NCBI RefSeq assembly: GCF_900116605.1
Contig: NZ_FPBC01000001.1
Span: 744,001 to 808,000, forward strand
Direction: 5' to 3'
Source: Pseudomonas marincola
Lineage (GTDB): Bacteria; Pseudomonadota; Gammaproteobacteria; Pseudomonadales; Pseudomonadaceae
DNA length: 64,000 bases
This document shows, one piece after another, positions 36,022-44,630 of the stretch (its first letter is position 1; every line of letters starts with the position of its first letter). The notes below the pieces were generated by a model. It saw only the letters and a program-made list of their open reading frames with translations. It had not been told where the DNA came from and did no database searches. Made by a program: the position numbers and the translations under genes.

Positions 36022-37488
36022 ATGGCAAGCTCCGCCACCCTGACTCCGCTAAGCCATCACCTGCTGATCAACGGTGAACTGGTGCTTGGCAGCGGCGCGC
36101 CGGAAACCGTGCTCAATCCGGCAACCGGTGAAACCCTTGCGCATGTTCACGAAGCCTCTGCCGAACAGGTTGAAGCCGCTATCGTCGCGGCCCATGAAGC
36201 CTTCTCCAGTTGGTCGCGCACCACACCGCAACAGCGCTCGGTATGCTTGCTGGCAATTGCCGATGTAATCGAACGCAACGCCGATTCGCTCGCCCGCCTC
36301 GAAGCCCTCAACTGCGGCAAGCCCCTGCATCTGGCCCGTCAGGATGACCTGAGTGCGGCAGTGGATGTCTTCCGTTTCTTTGCCGGCGCGGTGCGCTGCC
36401 AAAGCGGTCAGTTGTCTGGTGAATATATTCCCGGCTACACCAGCATGGTGCGCCGTGATCCGATTGGCGTGATCGCCTCGATTGCACCGTGGAATTACCC
36501 GCTGATGATGGCCGCTTGGAAAATCGCACCGGCATTGGCGGCAGGCAACACCCTGGTTTTCAAACCGTCCGAACACACTCCGTTATCGATTCTGGCGCTC
36601 GCGCCGATGCTCAACACAGTTCTGCCGGCAGGCGTGTTGAATATTGTCTGTGGCGGCGGCGAAGGTGTTGGCAGCCACTTGGTTGGCCATCCCAAAGTGC
36701 GCATGGTCTCGCTCACCGGCGACATCGTTACCGGGCAGAAAATCCTCCAGACCGCTGCCAAGACGCTCAAGCGCACCCATCTTGAACTGGGCGGCAAAGC
36801 GCCGGTGATTGTCTGCAACGACGCCGATCTGCAAGCCGTAATCGAAGGCGTGCGCAGCTACGGTTATTACAACGCCGGGCAGGACTGCACAGCTGCCTGC
36901 CGCATCTACGCACAAGCCGGTATTCATGATCGCCTGGTCGCTGAACTGGGTGACGCGGTCAGCAGCCTGCGCTTTGCCCGCAAACGTGATGAAGACAACG
37001 AACTCGGCCCGCTGATCAGCGCGCGCCAACGTGACCGCGTGGCCAGCTTTGTAGAGCGCGCGCTCGGCCAGCCGCACATCGAGCGCGTCACAGGCGCAGC
37101 CGTGCACTCCGGCCCCGGTTTCTATTACCAGCCAACCTTGCTGGCGGGCTGTCGGCAGAACGATGAAATCGTCCAGCGCGAAGTGTTCGGGCCAGTCGTC
37201 ACGGTGACCCGCTTTGACCAGCTTGAGCAGGCGGTGGACTGGGCAAACGACTCCGAATACGGCCTTGCCTCTTCGGTGTGGACACAGAATCTGGACAAGG
37301 CCATGCAGGTGGCCGCGCGCCTGCAATACGGCTGCACCTGGATCAACAGCCACTTCATGCTCGCCAGCGAAATGCCCCACGGCGGCATGAAGCGCTCCGG
37401 TTACGGCAAGGATTTATCCAGTGACTCTCTGCAGGACTACAGCGTGGTGCGCCACATCATGGCGCGCCACGGCAACGCCCTGGATTGA
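36022..37488 (+). CDS. Aldehyde dehydrogenase, gamma-aminobutyraldehyde dehydrogenase-like (PatD paralogue)
   Basis: This is an NAD(P)-dependent aldehyde dehydrogenase of 488 residues. Visible are the cofactor segment [20 protein letters not shown] and FKPSEHTP, the catalytic Glu255 ([12 protein letters not shown]) and the nucleophile Cys289 ([15 protein letters not shown]). The latter context is almost the same as in the PatD protein at 41858. Strong resemblance to the second enzyme suggests a related omega-aminoaldehyde substrate from polyamine breakdown. It is 109 bases after the LysR gene and 92 bases before ydcS. The exact substrate difference from PatD cannot be read from sequence. Confidence 0.88.
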   Translation: MASSATLTPLSHHLLINGELVLGSGAPETVLNPATGETLAHVHEASAEQVEAAIVAAHEAFSSWSRTTPQQRSVCLLAIADVIERNADSLARLEALNCGKPLHLARQDDLSAAVDVFRFFAGAVRCQSGQLSGEYIPGYTSMVRRDPIGVIASIAPWNYPLMMAAWKIAPALAAGNTLVFKPSEHTPLSILALAPMLNTVLPAGVLNIVCGGGEGVGSHLVGHPKVRMVSLTGDIVTGQKILQTAAKTLKRTHLELGGKAPVIVCNDADLQAVIEGVRSYGYYNAGQDCTAACRIYAQAGIHDRLVAELGDAVSSLRFARKRDEDNELGPLISARQRDRVASFVERALGQPHIERVTGAAVHSGPGFYYQPTLLAGCRQNDEIVQREVFGPVVTVTRFDQLEQAVDWANDSEYGLASSVWTQNLDKAMQVAARLQYGCTWINSHFMLASEMPHGGMKRSGYGKDLSSDSLQDYSVVRHIMARHGNALD

Positions 37489-37580
37489 ACAGACATAACA
37501 ATTGATGAAGTCGCCCATAAGGGCACCTGTTGCACGACGTTTAACTGCCCCGACCTAACAATAGAAAAGAGGGAACTCCG

Positions 37581-38732
37581 ATGATCGTGAAAAAAACTCT
37601 GCTCCTCAGCGCACTCTCAACTGCGCTGCTGGCCGCCGGTAGCGTCAACGCTGCAGAAGCGCTGCAATCGATCGGCAAAGGCGAAGGCCAACTGGATATC
37701 ATCGCCTGGCCTGGCTATATCGAGCGTGGCGAAACCGACAAAGGCTATGACTGGGTTACCGGCTTCGAGAAGCAGACCGGTTGCATGGTCAACGTTAAAA
37801 CCGCCGCCACCTCGGATGAAATGGTCAGCCTTATGGCCAAGGGCGGCTACGATCTGGTTACGGCATCGGGTGACGCCTCCTTGCGTTTGGTCGCGGGCAA
37901 GCGCGTACAGCCGATCAACACCGCACTGATCGCCAACTGGAAGAACGTCGACAAGCGTCTGCAAGATGCACCGTGGCACACCGTTAACGGCACGCATTAC
38001 GGCACGCCGTACCAGTGGGGCCCGAACGTGCTGATGTACAACGCCGAGCTGTTCAAGCAAGCGCCGACCAGCTGGAGCGTCGTATTCAAGGAAACCACCC
38101 TGCCCGACGGCAAGAGCAACAAAGGCCGCGTGCAAGCTTATGACGGCCCGATCTACATCGCCGACGCCGCGCTGTACCTGAAAACCGCGCAGCCGGAATT
38201 GGGCATCAAAGACCCGTACCTGCTCGACGAGAAACAATACGCCGCCGTGCTTGATCTGCTGCGCCAGCAACACGAGCTAATCCACCGCTACTGGCATGAC
38301 GCAACCGTGCAAATGAGCGACTTCAAAAACGAAGGCGTGATGGCGTCCGGTTCCTGGCCATATCAGGTCAACGCCCTGCAACTCGAAAAGCAGCCAATTG
38401 CCTCGACCGTACCGGCTGAAGGCGCTACCGGCTGGGCCGACACCACCATGCTGCACGCCGATGCCAAGCATCCATCGTGCGCCTATCAGTGGATGAACTG
38501 GTCACTGGACAACAAGGTTCAGGGCGACGTCGCGGCCTGGTTTGGCTCGCTGCCTGCCGTACCGGCGGCGTGTGAAGGCAACGAACTGCTCGGCGCCGAG
38601 GGCTGCAAAACCAACGGTTTCGACAACTTCGACAAGATTGCCTTCTGGAAAACCCCACAGTCCGAAGGCGGCAAGTACGTGCCCTACAGCCGCTGGACTC
38701 AGGACTACATCGCCATCATGGGCGGCCGGTAA
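37581..38732 (+). CDS. ydcS: Polyamine ABC transporter substrate-binding protein YdcS
   Basis: This periplasmic solute-binding protein belongs to the YdcSTUV importer, whose E. coli counterpart is linked to putrescine. The 383 residues start with a signal peptide (MIVKKTLLLSALSTALLAAG, cut after VNA at 24). The binding domain begins GQLDIIAWPGYIERGETDKGYDWV, and contains TAATSDEMVSLMAKGGYDLVTASGD and PYQWGPNVLMYNAELF, as in YdcS. AGAGGGAA precedes the start. E. coli YdcS was also reported to have polyhydroxybutyrate synthase activity, which is not testable here. A stable hairpin separates it from the transport genes, consistent with higher expression of the binding protein. Confidence 0.92.
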   Translation: MIVKKTLLLSALSTALLAAGSVNAAEALQSIGKGEGQLDIIAWPGYIERGETDKGYDWVTGFEKQTGCMVNVKTAATSDEMVSLMAKGGYDLVTASGDASLRLVAGKRVQPINTALIANWKNVDKRLQDAPWHTVNGTHYGTPYQWGPNVLMYNAELFKQAPTSWSVVFKETTLPDGKSNKGRVQAYDGPIYIADAALYLKTAQPELGIKDPYLLDEKQYAAVLDLLRQQHELIHRYWHDATVQMSDFKNEGVMASGSWPYQVNALQLEKQPIASTVPAEGATGWADTTMLHADAKHPSCAYQWMNWSLDNKVQGDVAAWFGSLPAVPAACEGNELLGAEGCKTNGFDNFDKIAFWKTPQSEGGKYVPYSRWTQDYIAIMGGR

Positions 38733-38767
38733 CTCTCACCTCGCGCTGATTGCGCGATCCGTGGGCG

Positions 38768-38789
38768 GCGTTGTGTTAACGCACAACGC
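38768..38789 (+). other. Intra-operon hairpin between ydcS and ydcT
   Basis: GCGTTGTG and CACAACGC form a perfect 8-bp stem with a 6-base loop, extended by GGCG/CGCC across a one-base bulge. It has no T-run. Such stems after a binding-protein gene commonly protect its mRNA and reduce downstream expression. A second small stem (CCGAC/GTCGG) lies at 38933-38949. The rest of the 269-base gap holds no gene. Confidence 0.55.
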
Positions 38790-39001
38790 TCGCCTAGCGG
38801 CTGGTTAACGTGGCGTCGTGCTGCGCCATGAAACGCATCTCTTCGCTGTTTTTGAGATTGCTGGGGCGGAGCAAGCCACACGCCCATTGGGTAATTTTTT
38901 TGCGTAGCTAGACAGCTTTAGATCCATCGGCACCGACGTTCTGTGTCGGCAAGCCTGAACGATGGCGTGGATGGATTATTTTTCTCCTGGAGTTTTTTGA
39001 C

Positions 39002-40042
39002 ATGACCCTTGCAGTGCAATTCACCGATGTGTCCCGCGTATTCGGCGACGTAAGAGCCGTAGACCGGGTGTCCATCGACATCCAGGACGGAGAATTCTTT
39101 TCCATGCTGGGCCCTTCCGGCTCTGGCAAAACCACCTGTTTGCGCCTGATCGCCGGATTTGAACACCCGAGCGCCGGCTCAATCCGAATTCACGGGGTCG
39201 AGGCCGTTGGCCTTGCGCCGTACCAGCGCGACGTTAATACCGTCTTCCAGGACTACGCCCTGTTCCCGCACATGAACGTTCGCGACAACGTGGCCTATGG
39301 CTTGAAGGTTAAAGGCGTGGGCAAGTCCGAACGCCTCAACCGTGCTGAAGAGGCACTGGGCATGGTCGCCCTCGCCGGTTATGGCGATCGTAAACCGGCA
39401 CAGCTTTCGGGTGGCCAGCGCCAGCGTGTGGCATTGGCCCGCGCACTGGTCAACCGCCCGCGCGTATTGCTCCTCGATGAGCCACTCGGCGCACTCGACT
39501 TGAAGTTGCGTGAACAAATGCAGGGCGAACTGAAGAAGCTTCAGCGCCAGCTGGGTATTACCTTCATTTTCGTCACCCACGACCAGACCGAAGCCCTGTC
39601 GATGTCGGACCGTGTGGCGGTGTTCAACAAAGGCCGGATCGAGCAGGTCGACACCCCGCGCAATCTTTACATGAAGCCGGCCACACCGTTTGTGGCCGAG
39701 TTCGTCGGCACCTCGAATGTGCTGCGCGGTGAAATCGCCCAACGCCTGACTGGCAGCGCGCAGCCGTTCTCGATTCGCCCGGAACATATTCAATTTGCCG
39801 AAGGCGCCGCCTCCAGCGAGCACGTCGAACTCAGCGGCGTACTCCACGATATTCAGTATCAGGGCGCGGCCACGCGATTCGAACTGAAGCTCGATAACGG
39901 CGAAAACCTCAGCATCAGCCAGGCCAACTCGCAGTGGGAAACTCAGGCACAGCCGCTAACGCTGGGCCAGCAAGTGACTGCGCGCTGGCCACGGGAAGCG
40001 ATGGTCACGCTGCATGACAACGCCGCAACCGAGGCTCGTTGA
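39002..40042 (+). CDS. ydcT: Polyamine ABC transporter ATP-binding protein YdcT
   Basis: This is the ATPase subunit of the importer, 346 residues. Walker A GPSGSGKTT is at about 39-47; the Q-loop is in VFQDYALFPHMNV; the signature is LSGGQRQRVALARAL; Walker B is VLLLDEPLGALDLK; and the switch His is in IFVTHDQTEAL. The C-terminal TOBE domain (RLTGSAQPFSIRPEHIQF...) marks it as a PotA-like subfamily member. A GGAG lies nine bases before the ATG. One base separates its stop from ydcU. Confidence 0.94.
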   Translation: MTLAVQFTDVSRVFGDVRAVDRVSIDIQDGEFFSMLGPSGSGKTTCLRLIAGFEHPSAGSIRIHGVEAVGLAPYQRDVNTVFQDYALFPHMNVRDNVAYGLKVKGVGKSERLNRAEEALGMVALAGYGDRKPAQLSGGQRQRVALARALVNRPRVLLLDEPLGALDLKLREQMQGELKKLQRQLGITFIFVTHDQTEALSMSDRVAVFNKGRIEQVDTPRNLYMKPATPFVAEFVGTSNVLRGEIAQRLTGSAQPFSIRPEHIQFAEGAASSEHVELSGVLHDIQYQGAATRFELKLDNGENLSISQANSQWETQAQPLTLGQQVTARWPREAMVTLHDNAATEAR

Positions 40043-40043
40043 C

Positions 40044-40994
40044 ATGCAAATTTCCACTCCTATCGCGGTCGCCGAGCAACGCCAAGGCGTGATGAATCGA
40101 CTGTCGAGCCTGCTCTACCGCAAGCCCAACCTGTACCTGTCGATGTTGCTGATTCCGCCGCTGGTGTGGTTCGGCGCAATTTACCTGGGCTCGTTGCTCA
40201 ACCTGCTCTGGCAAGGTGTTTACACCTTCGACGACTTCAGCATGACGGTGCTGCCGGAACTGACCACGGCCAACTTCACGGCGCTGTTCCAGCCGGCCAA
40301 CTTCGACATCATCGTGCGCACAGTGAGCATGGCCATTGCCGTTTCGATTGGCAGCGCCCTGATCGCATTCCCGATTGCCTATTACATGGCGCGCTACACC
40401 ACCGGCAAAACCAAGGCGTTTTTCTACATCGCGGTGATGATGCCAATGTGGGCCAGTTACATCGTCAAGGCCTACGCCTGGACCTTGCTTCTGGCCAAAG
40501 GCGGCGTGGCGCAGTGGTTCGTTGAGCACATGGGCCTGACCCCGCTGCTGCAATTCATTCTGGGCATTCCCGGCGTGGGCGGCAGCACGTTGTCGACCTC
40601 GCACCTGGGCCGCTTCTTCGTGTTTATCTACATCTGGCTGCCGTTCATGATTTTGCCGATTCAGGCCGCACTGGAACGCCTGCCGCCTTCCCTGCTACAA
40701 GCCTCCAGCGACCTTGGCGCACGGCCTTGGCAGACGTTTGTGCAGGTGATCTTGCCGCTGTCGATTCCAGGCATTGCGGCGGGTTCGATCTTCACTTTCT
40801 CACTGACCCTCGGCGACTTCATCGTGCCGCAACTTATCGGCCCGCCCGGCTACTTCATCGGCAGCATGGTCTACGCCCAGCAAGGCGCGATCGGCAACAT
40901 GCCGATGGCCGCCGCCTTCACCCTGGTGCCGATTGTGTTAATCGCCATTTATTTGTCTGTCGTCAAACGTCTGGGGGCCTTCGATGCACTCTGA
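40044..40994 (+). CDS. ydcU: Polyamine ABC transporter permease YdcU
   Basis: This is the first permease of the importer. The start at 40044 ([13 protein letters not shown]) follows the ydcT stop by one base and is preferred over an in-frame ATG at 40014 inside ydcT; the product is 316 residues. Six membrane helices are apparent, the first at about residues 33-58 ([22 protein letters not shown]). The EAA-type loop is [36 protein letters not shown], which docks to the ATPase. It overlaps ydcV by 11 bases. Confidence 0.92.
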   Translation: MQISTPIAVAEQRQGVMNRLSSLLYRKPNLYLSMLLIPPLVWFGAIYLGSLLNLLWQGVYTFDDFSMTVLPELTTANFTALFQPANFDIIVRTVSMAIAVSIGSALIAFPIAYYMARYTTGKTKAFFYIAVMMPMWASYIVKAYAWTLLLAKGGVAQWFVEHMGLTPLLQFILGIPGVGGSTLSTSHLGRFFVFIYIWLPFMILPIQAALERLPPSLLQASSDLGARPWQTFVQVILPLSIPGIAAGSIFTFSLTLGDFIVPQLIGPPGYFIGSMVYAQQGAIGNMPMAAAFTLVPIVLIAIYLSVVKRLGAFDAL

Positions 40995-41793
40995 AAAAGC
41001 TTCGCTGGGCCTGAAGATCGCCGCATGGGGCGGGCTGGTATTCCTGCACTTCCCGATCTTCATCATCTTTTTGTACGCCTTCAACACCGAAGACGCGGCC
41101 TTCAGTTTTCCACCGCAAGGCTTCACCCTGGATTGGTTCAGCGTGGCGTTTGCGCGGGAGGATGTACTTGAATCGATCAAGCTGTCGCTGCAAATCGCCA
41201 GCATCGCCACGCTGATCGCCATGGTGCTCGGCACACTGGCGGCAGCGGCGCTGTATCGCCGCGACTTCTTCGGCAAGGAGAGCATCTCGATGCTGCTGAT
41301 TCTGCCAATTGCCCTGCCCGGCATTATTACCGGCCTGGCCTTGCTGGCAGCCTTCAAACGCTTCGGTATCGAGCCGGGAGTTATGACCATCGTGATCGGC
41401 CACGCAACGTTCTGTGTGGTGATCGTCTACAACAACGTGATCGCCCGCTTTCGTCGCACCTCGCACAGCCTGATCGAAGCCAGCATGGACCTCGGTGCAG
41501 ATGGCTGGCAGACCTTCCGCTACATCATTCTGCCCAACCTCAGCTCGGCACTGCTGGCCGGCGGCATGCTCGCGTTTGCCCTGTCGTTCGATGAAATTAT
41601 CGTCACCACCTTTACCGCTGGCCACGAACGGACGCTGCCGCTGTGGCTGCTCAACCAACTGAGCCGCCCGCGCGATGTGCCGGTGACCAACGTCGTCGCC
41701 ATGATGGTGATGCTGGTGACCATGGTGCCGATTCTGGGTGCGTATTACCTGACCAAGAGCAGCGAAAGCGTCGCGGGTAGCGGCGGCAAATAA
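40984..41793 (+). CDS. ydcV: Polyamine ABC transporter permease YdcV
   Basis: This is the second permease, 269 residues with six predicted membrane helices starting at about residue 10 ([24 protein letters not shown]). The EAA loop is [52 protein letters not shown] near the end is a PotC/YdcV-like segment. The 11-base overlap with ydcU suggests coupled translation and equal subunit amounts. A small hairpin (CTGCGTG/CACGCAG, 41807-41827) follows in the 64-base gap before patD. Confidence 0.93.
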   Translation: MHSEKASLGLKIAAWGGLVFLHFPIFIIFLYAFNTEDAAFSFPPQGFTLDWFSVAFAREDVLESIKLSLQIASIATLIAMVLGTLAAAALYRRDFFGKESISMLLILPIALPGIITGLALLAAFKRFGIEPGVMTIVIGHATFCVVIVYNNVIARFRRTSHSLIEASMDLGADGWQTFRYIILPNLSSALLAGGMLAFALSFDEIIVTTFTAGHERTLPLWLLNQLSRPRDVPVTNVVAMMVMLVTMVPILGAYYLTKSSESVAGSGGK

Positions 41794-41857
41794 CCAATTC
41801 AAACCACTGCGTGCGCGTGACACGCAGCTAATAAATTCCGACAAGAGGATTGCACAG

Positions 41858-43282
41858 ATGCAAAGCAAAATGCTCATCAACGGCCAACTCGTTAACGGCG
41901 AAGGCGCCAGCCAGCCAGTGCTCAATCCGTCTCTTGGAACGGCACTGCTGCACATCAACGAGGCCAGCAGCGAGCAGGTCGATGCCGCCGTTCAAGCCGC
42001 CGATGCGGCGTTTGAAAGCTGGTCGCAAACCGCGCCAAAAGATCGCTCGCTGCTGCTGTTGCGCTTGGCCGATGCCATTGAAGCGCAGGCGGAAACTTTC
42101 GCCAAGCTCGAATCCGACAACTGCGGCAAGCCATACGCCGCCGCCCTGGGCGATGAAATCCCGGCCATTGCCGACGTATTCCGCTTCTTCGCCGGAGCCA
42201 GTCGCTGCCTTAACGGCTCGGCAGCAGGTGAATACCTGCCGGGCCACACCTCGATGATCCGCCGCGACCCGATTGGCGTGGTGGCTTCGATTGCGCCGTG
42301 GAACTACCCGCTGATGATGGTCGCGTGGAAAATCGCACCGGCACTCGCCGCGGGCAATACCGTGGTGCTCAAGCCTTCCGAGCAAACACCACTGACCGCC
42401 CTTAAATTGGGCGAACTGCTGGCTGAAATCTTCCCCGCTGGCGTGGTCAATATCGTCTTCGGCCGCGGCCCTTCCGTGGGCCAGCCGCTGACCACGCACA
42501 GCAAAGTGCGCATGGTCTCACTCACCGGTTCCGTGGCCACGGGCTCGAATATTATCTCCAGCACTGCTGACACCGTTAAGCGCATGCACATGGAGTTGGG
42601 CGGCAAGGCGCCGGTGCTGATTTTCGACGACGCCGACATCGACGCCGCCGTTGAGGGCATCCGCAGTTTCGGCTTCTACAACGCCGGACAAGACTGCACC
42701 GCCGCCTGCCGAATCTATGCGCAGAAAGGGATTTACCAGAAATTCGTCAAAGCCCTCGGCGAGGCCGTCAGCAGCATCAAGTATGGCCTGCAGGATGACC
42801 CGCAAACCGAGCTTGGCCCGCTGATTACTGCCGAGCATCGTGATCGCGTTGATGGTTTTGTTCAGCGCGCCGCTGCTCAGCCGCACATCAGCGTAGTGAC
42901 GGGCGGTAAAAAGGTTGCCGGCGACGGTTTCTTCTTTGAGCCGACCGTACTCGCCGGCGCACGCCAGGACGACGAAATCGTCCAGCGCGAAGTGTTCGGG
43001 CCTGTGGTTTCAGTCACCGAGTTTGAAGACGAAGCACAAGCGCTGGAATGGGCCAACGATTCCGATTACGGCCTGGCTTCTTCGGTGTGGACTCAAGATG
43101 TCGGGCGCGCGCACCGCCTGGCTGCACGTTTGCAATATGGCTGCACCTGGGTAAACACGCACTTCATGCTGGTGAGCGAAATGCCGCACGGCGGGCAGAA
43201 GCTGTCGGGTTACGGCAAGGACATGTCCATGTACGGGCTCGAGGATTACACAGCGGTGCGCCACATCATGTTCAAACATTGA
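41858..43282 (+). CDS. patD: Gamma-aminobutyraldehyde dehydrogenase PatD (YdcW)
   Basis: This enzyme oxidises 4-aminobutanal, formed from putrescine, to GABA with NAD. The 474 residues closely follow E. coli Ydc[17 protein letters not shown], catalytic Glu246 ([12 protein letters not shown]), nucleophile Cys280 ([16 protein letters not shown]), and the C-terminal [18 protein letters not shown] and [19 protein letters not shown] lies eight bases before the ATG. The order ydcS-T-U-V-patD is the same as the E. coli operon, so import and oxidation are coupled. A large palindrome starts two bases after its stop. Confidence 0.95.
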   Translation: MQSKMLINGQLVNGEGASQPVLNPSLGTALLHINEASSEQVDAAVQAADAAFESWSQTAPKDRSLLLLRLADAIEAQAETFAKLESDNCGKPYAAALGDEIPAIADVFRFFAGASRCLNGSAAGEYLPGHTSMIRRDPIGVVASIAPWNYPLMMVAWKIAPALAAGNTVVLKPSEQTPLTALKLGELLAEIFPAGVVNIVFGRGPSVGQPLTTHSKVRMVSLTGSVATGSNIISSTADTVKRMHMELGGKAPVLIFDDADIDAAVEGIRSFGFYNAGQDCTAACRIYAQKGIYQKFVKALGEAVSSIKYGLQDDPQTELGPLITAEHRDRVDGFVQRAAAQPHISVVTGGKKVAGDGFFFEPTVLAGARQDDEIVQREVFGPVVSVTEFEDEAQALEWANDSDYGLASSVWTQDVGRAHRLAARLQYGCTWVNTHFMLVSEMPHGGQKLSGYGKDMSMYGLEDYTAVRHIMFKH

Positions 43283-43283
43283 T

Positions 43284-43405
43284 TTGAGCGTGGCTCGCTT
43301 GGCTGGCGGGTGTTGTGAAACGGCTCGAAGTGCTCACGTACTTATGTACGCTCCGCCGCTTCTCCCCATTCCACGCCTACGCCAGCCTGCCCGAGCCGCA
43401 CTCAA
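43284..43405. repeat. 122-bp imperfect palindrome downstream of patD
   Basis: The two halves around 43343-43346 pair along nearly their whole length. Matching blocks from the outside in are TTGAG.G.GGCTCG with CGAGCC.CACTCAA, GGCTGGC with GCCAGCC, GTG with CAC, GAAG with CTTC, and CGTAC with GTACG. A smaller, related palindrome lies at 43448. It is suited to being a bidirectional terminator between convergent genes, or the remains of a small palindromic mobile repeat. Confidence 0.7.
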
Positions 43406-43447
43406 GGGCTGGGATTTGAAGAGCACAGAGCAAAAAACAAAGAGCTT

Positions 43448-43500
43448 GTTGTGAAGCGGGGCGAAGTGCTGCGTACGTATGTACGCTGCACTTCGCCCCG
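43448..43500. repeat. Palindromic repeat, core copy related to 43284-43405
   Basis: From 43457 a 20-base arm pairs with 43481-43500 around the loop GTAT with only one mismatch; the arm starts CGGGGCGAAGTGC and ends GCGTAC. It shares GTTGTGAA, CGAAGTGCT and ATGTACGCT with the centre of the larger palindrome in the same order, so the two are copies of one element. Confidence 0.75.
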
Positions 43501-43517
43501 TTAAAACCTATATACCC

Positions 43518-43551
43518 GACGGAGGATGGATAAACCGAAGGTTAATCCGTC
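43518..43551. repeat. Short dyad repeat, copy 1 (after the second DUF533 gene)
   Basis: It begins GACGGAGGATGGATA and ends AATCCGTC, with a middle hairpin AACC-GAA-GGTT. It shares ACGGAGGATGGATA and AATCCGTC with the copy at 44525, while the inner stem differs in a base-paired manner. Confidence 0.65.
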
Positions 43552-43633
43552 ATTACAATCTCACGGGTAAACACGCTGGCATTTGATTCAAACCAACAAC
43601 CAATCGCTCACCGGATAAACCTCAAAGCGTCCC

Positions 43634-44404
43634 TTACTGAGCGCCCAACTCAACGCGCACCTGTTTCTCCAGCTCGGTTTGCAGCGCCGGATCGAGCTTG
43701 AGTTGCTTGGCCAGTTCCTGCAGGTAAGCGCGCTCCATGAAGTGTTCTTCATCCACCATCAACACGCTGGCGATGTACATTTCTGCGGCCATTTCCGGGG
43801 TGGTCGCGGCGCGTGCGACTTCGGCGGGATCTAGCGGTTTGTTCAGTTCGGCTTCGAGCCAGTGTTGCAGCTCGGCGTCCTGCACCAGCTTGCCCAGTTC
43901 GCCTTCAATCAATTGCCGCTCACGCGCATCAACGTGGCCGTCGGCTTTGGCCGCCGCTACCAATGCCCTGAGTATTGCCTGGCTGTGTTGTTCAACCTGC
44001 GGAGCGGGCAGGCGGTCGAGTGTTTGCGGCTCTTGCTGAACACTGCCGGCTTGCTGCGCTTGCCAGTTGCCGTAAGCCTTGTACGCCACCACGCCCAACG
44101 CCGCGAGGCCGCCATACGTCAGGGCCTTGCCGCCGATTTTGCGGGCTTTCTTGCTGCCCATTAACAAACCCATGGCACCCGCAGCCAACGCACCACCGCT
44201 GGCACCGGAAAGCAGGCTGCCGAGGTTGCTTGAGCCGCCGCCCTTGCCGCCCATTACGCTGCCGAGCAAATCGCTAATGCCACCGCCACCGCTACTTTGG
44301 GTATTGACGTTATTGGCATTGCTGTTGGAGGAATTGCGCGAGGGTTGCTGCAACATATCCTGACCAGACTTGAGCAGTTGGTCGAGCAAACTACGGGTAT
44401 TCAT
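43634..44404 (-). CDS. DUF533/TerB-like inner-membrane protein (YebE-like), second copy
   Basis: The start at 44404 (MNTRSLLDQLLKSGQDML) has GGAG six bases upstream; the frame is open to an ATG at 44560, but that extension looks non-coding. The 256 residues repeat the plan of the gene at 33982: N-terminal LLxQLLKSG, a Gly/Ser/Asn-rich segment, a membrane segment (ALAAGAMGLLMG...TYGGLAALGVVAYKAYGNWQAQQ), and a TerB-like domain (QAILRALVAAAKADGHVDARERQLIEGELGKL). The C-terminal third is very similar between copies, including ATTPEMAAEMYIAS. The Gly tract is shorter and more varied here. Role unknown, probably envelope stress-related. Confidence 0.87.
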   Translation of the reverse strand: MNTRSLLDQLLKSGQDMLQQPSRNSSNSNANNVNTQSSGGGGISDLLGSVMGGKGGGSSNLGSLLSGASGGALAAGAMGLLMGSKKARKIGGKALTYGGLAALGVVAYKAYGNWQAQQAGSVQQEPQTLDRLPAPQVEQHSQAILRALVAAAKADGHVDARERQLIEGELGKLVQDAELQHWLEAELNKPLDPAEVARAATTPEMAAEMYIASVLMVDEEHFMERAYLQELAKQLKLDPALQTELEKQVRVELGAQ

Positions 44405-44524
44405 GGTCATCTCCAGAGGATTGATTGCGATCCTTAACAGACCCCAATTTACCCGCCGCAGTTGCGCAAACCACGCGTCAGAGTGCATCCAGATATTTCG
44501 GAAAATTCCTACAACCCCACAAAC

Positions 44525-44558
44525 ACGGAGGATGGATAGCGCCAAGGCGCAATCCGTC
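44525..44558. repeat. Short dyad repeat, copy 2 (upstream of the second DUF533 gene)
   Basis: It begins ACGGAGGATGGATA and ends AATCCGTC, with the inner hairpin GCGCC-AA-GGCGC. Together with copy 1 it flanks the DUF533 gene. The inner stems differ between the copies yet stay complementary. Confidence 0.65.
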
Positions 44559-44630
44559 AAGGCGCCCCGCGCCCAAACCCTCTAATTCAAAACACAACTC
44601 TGAAGGCTGAACGCAGCACGACTCGAACCG

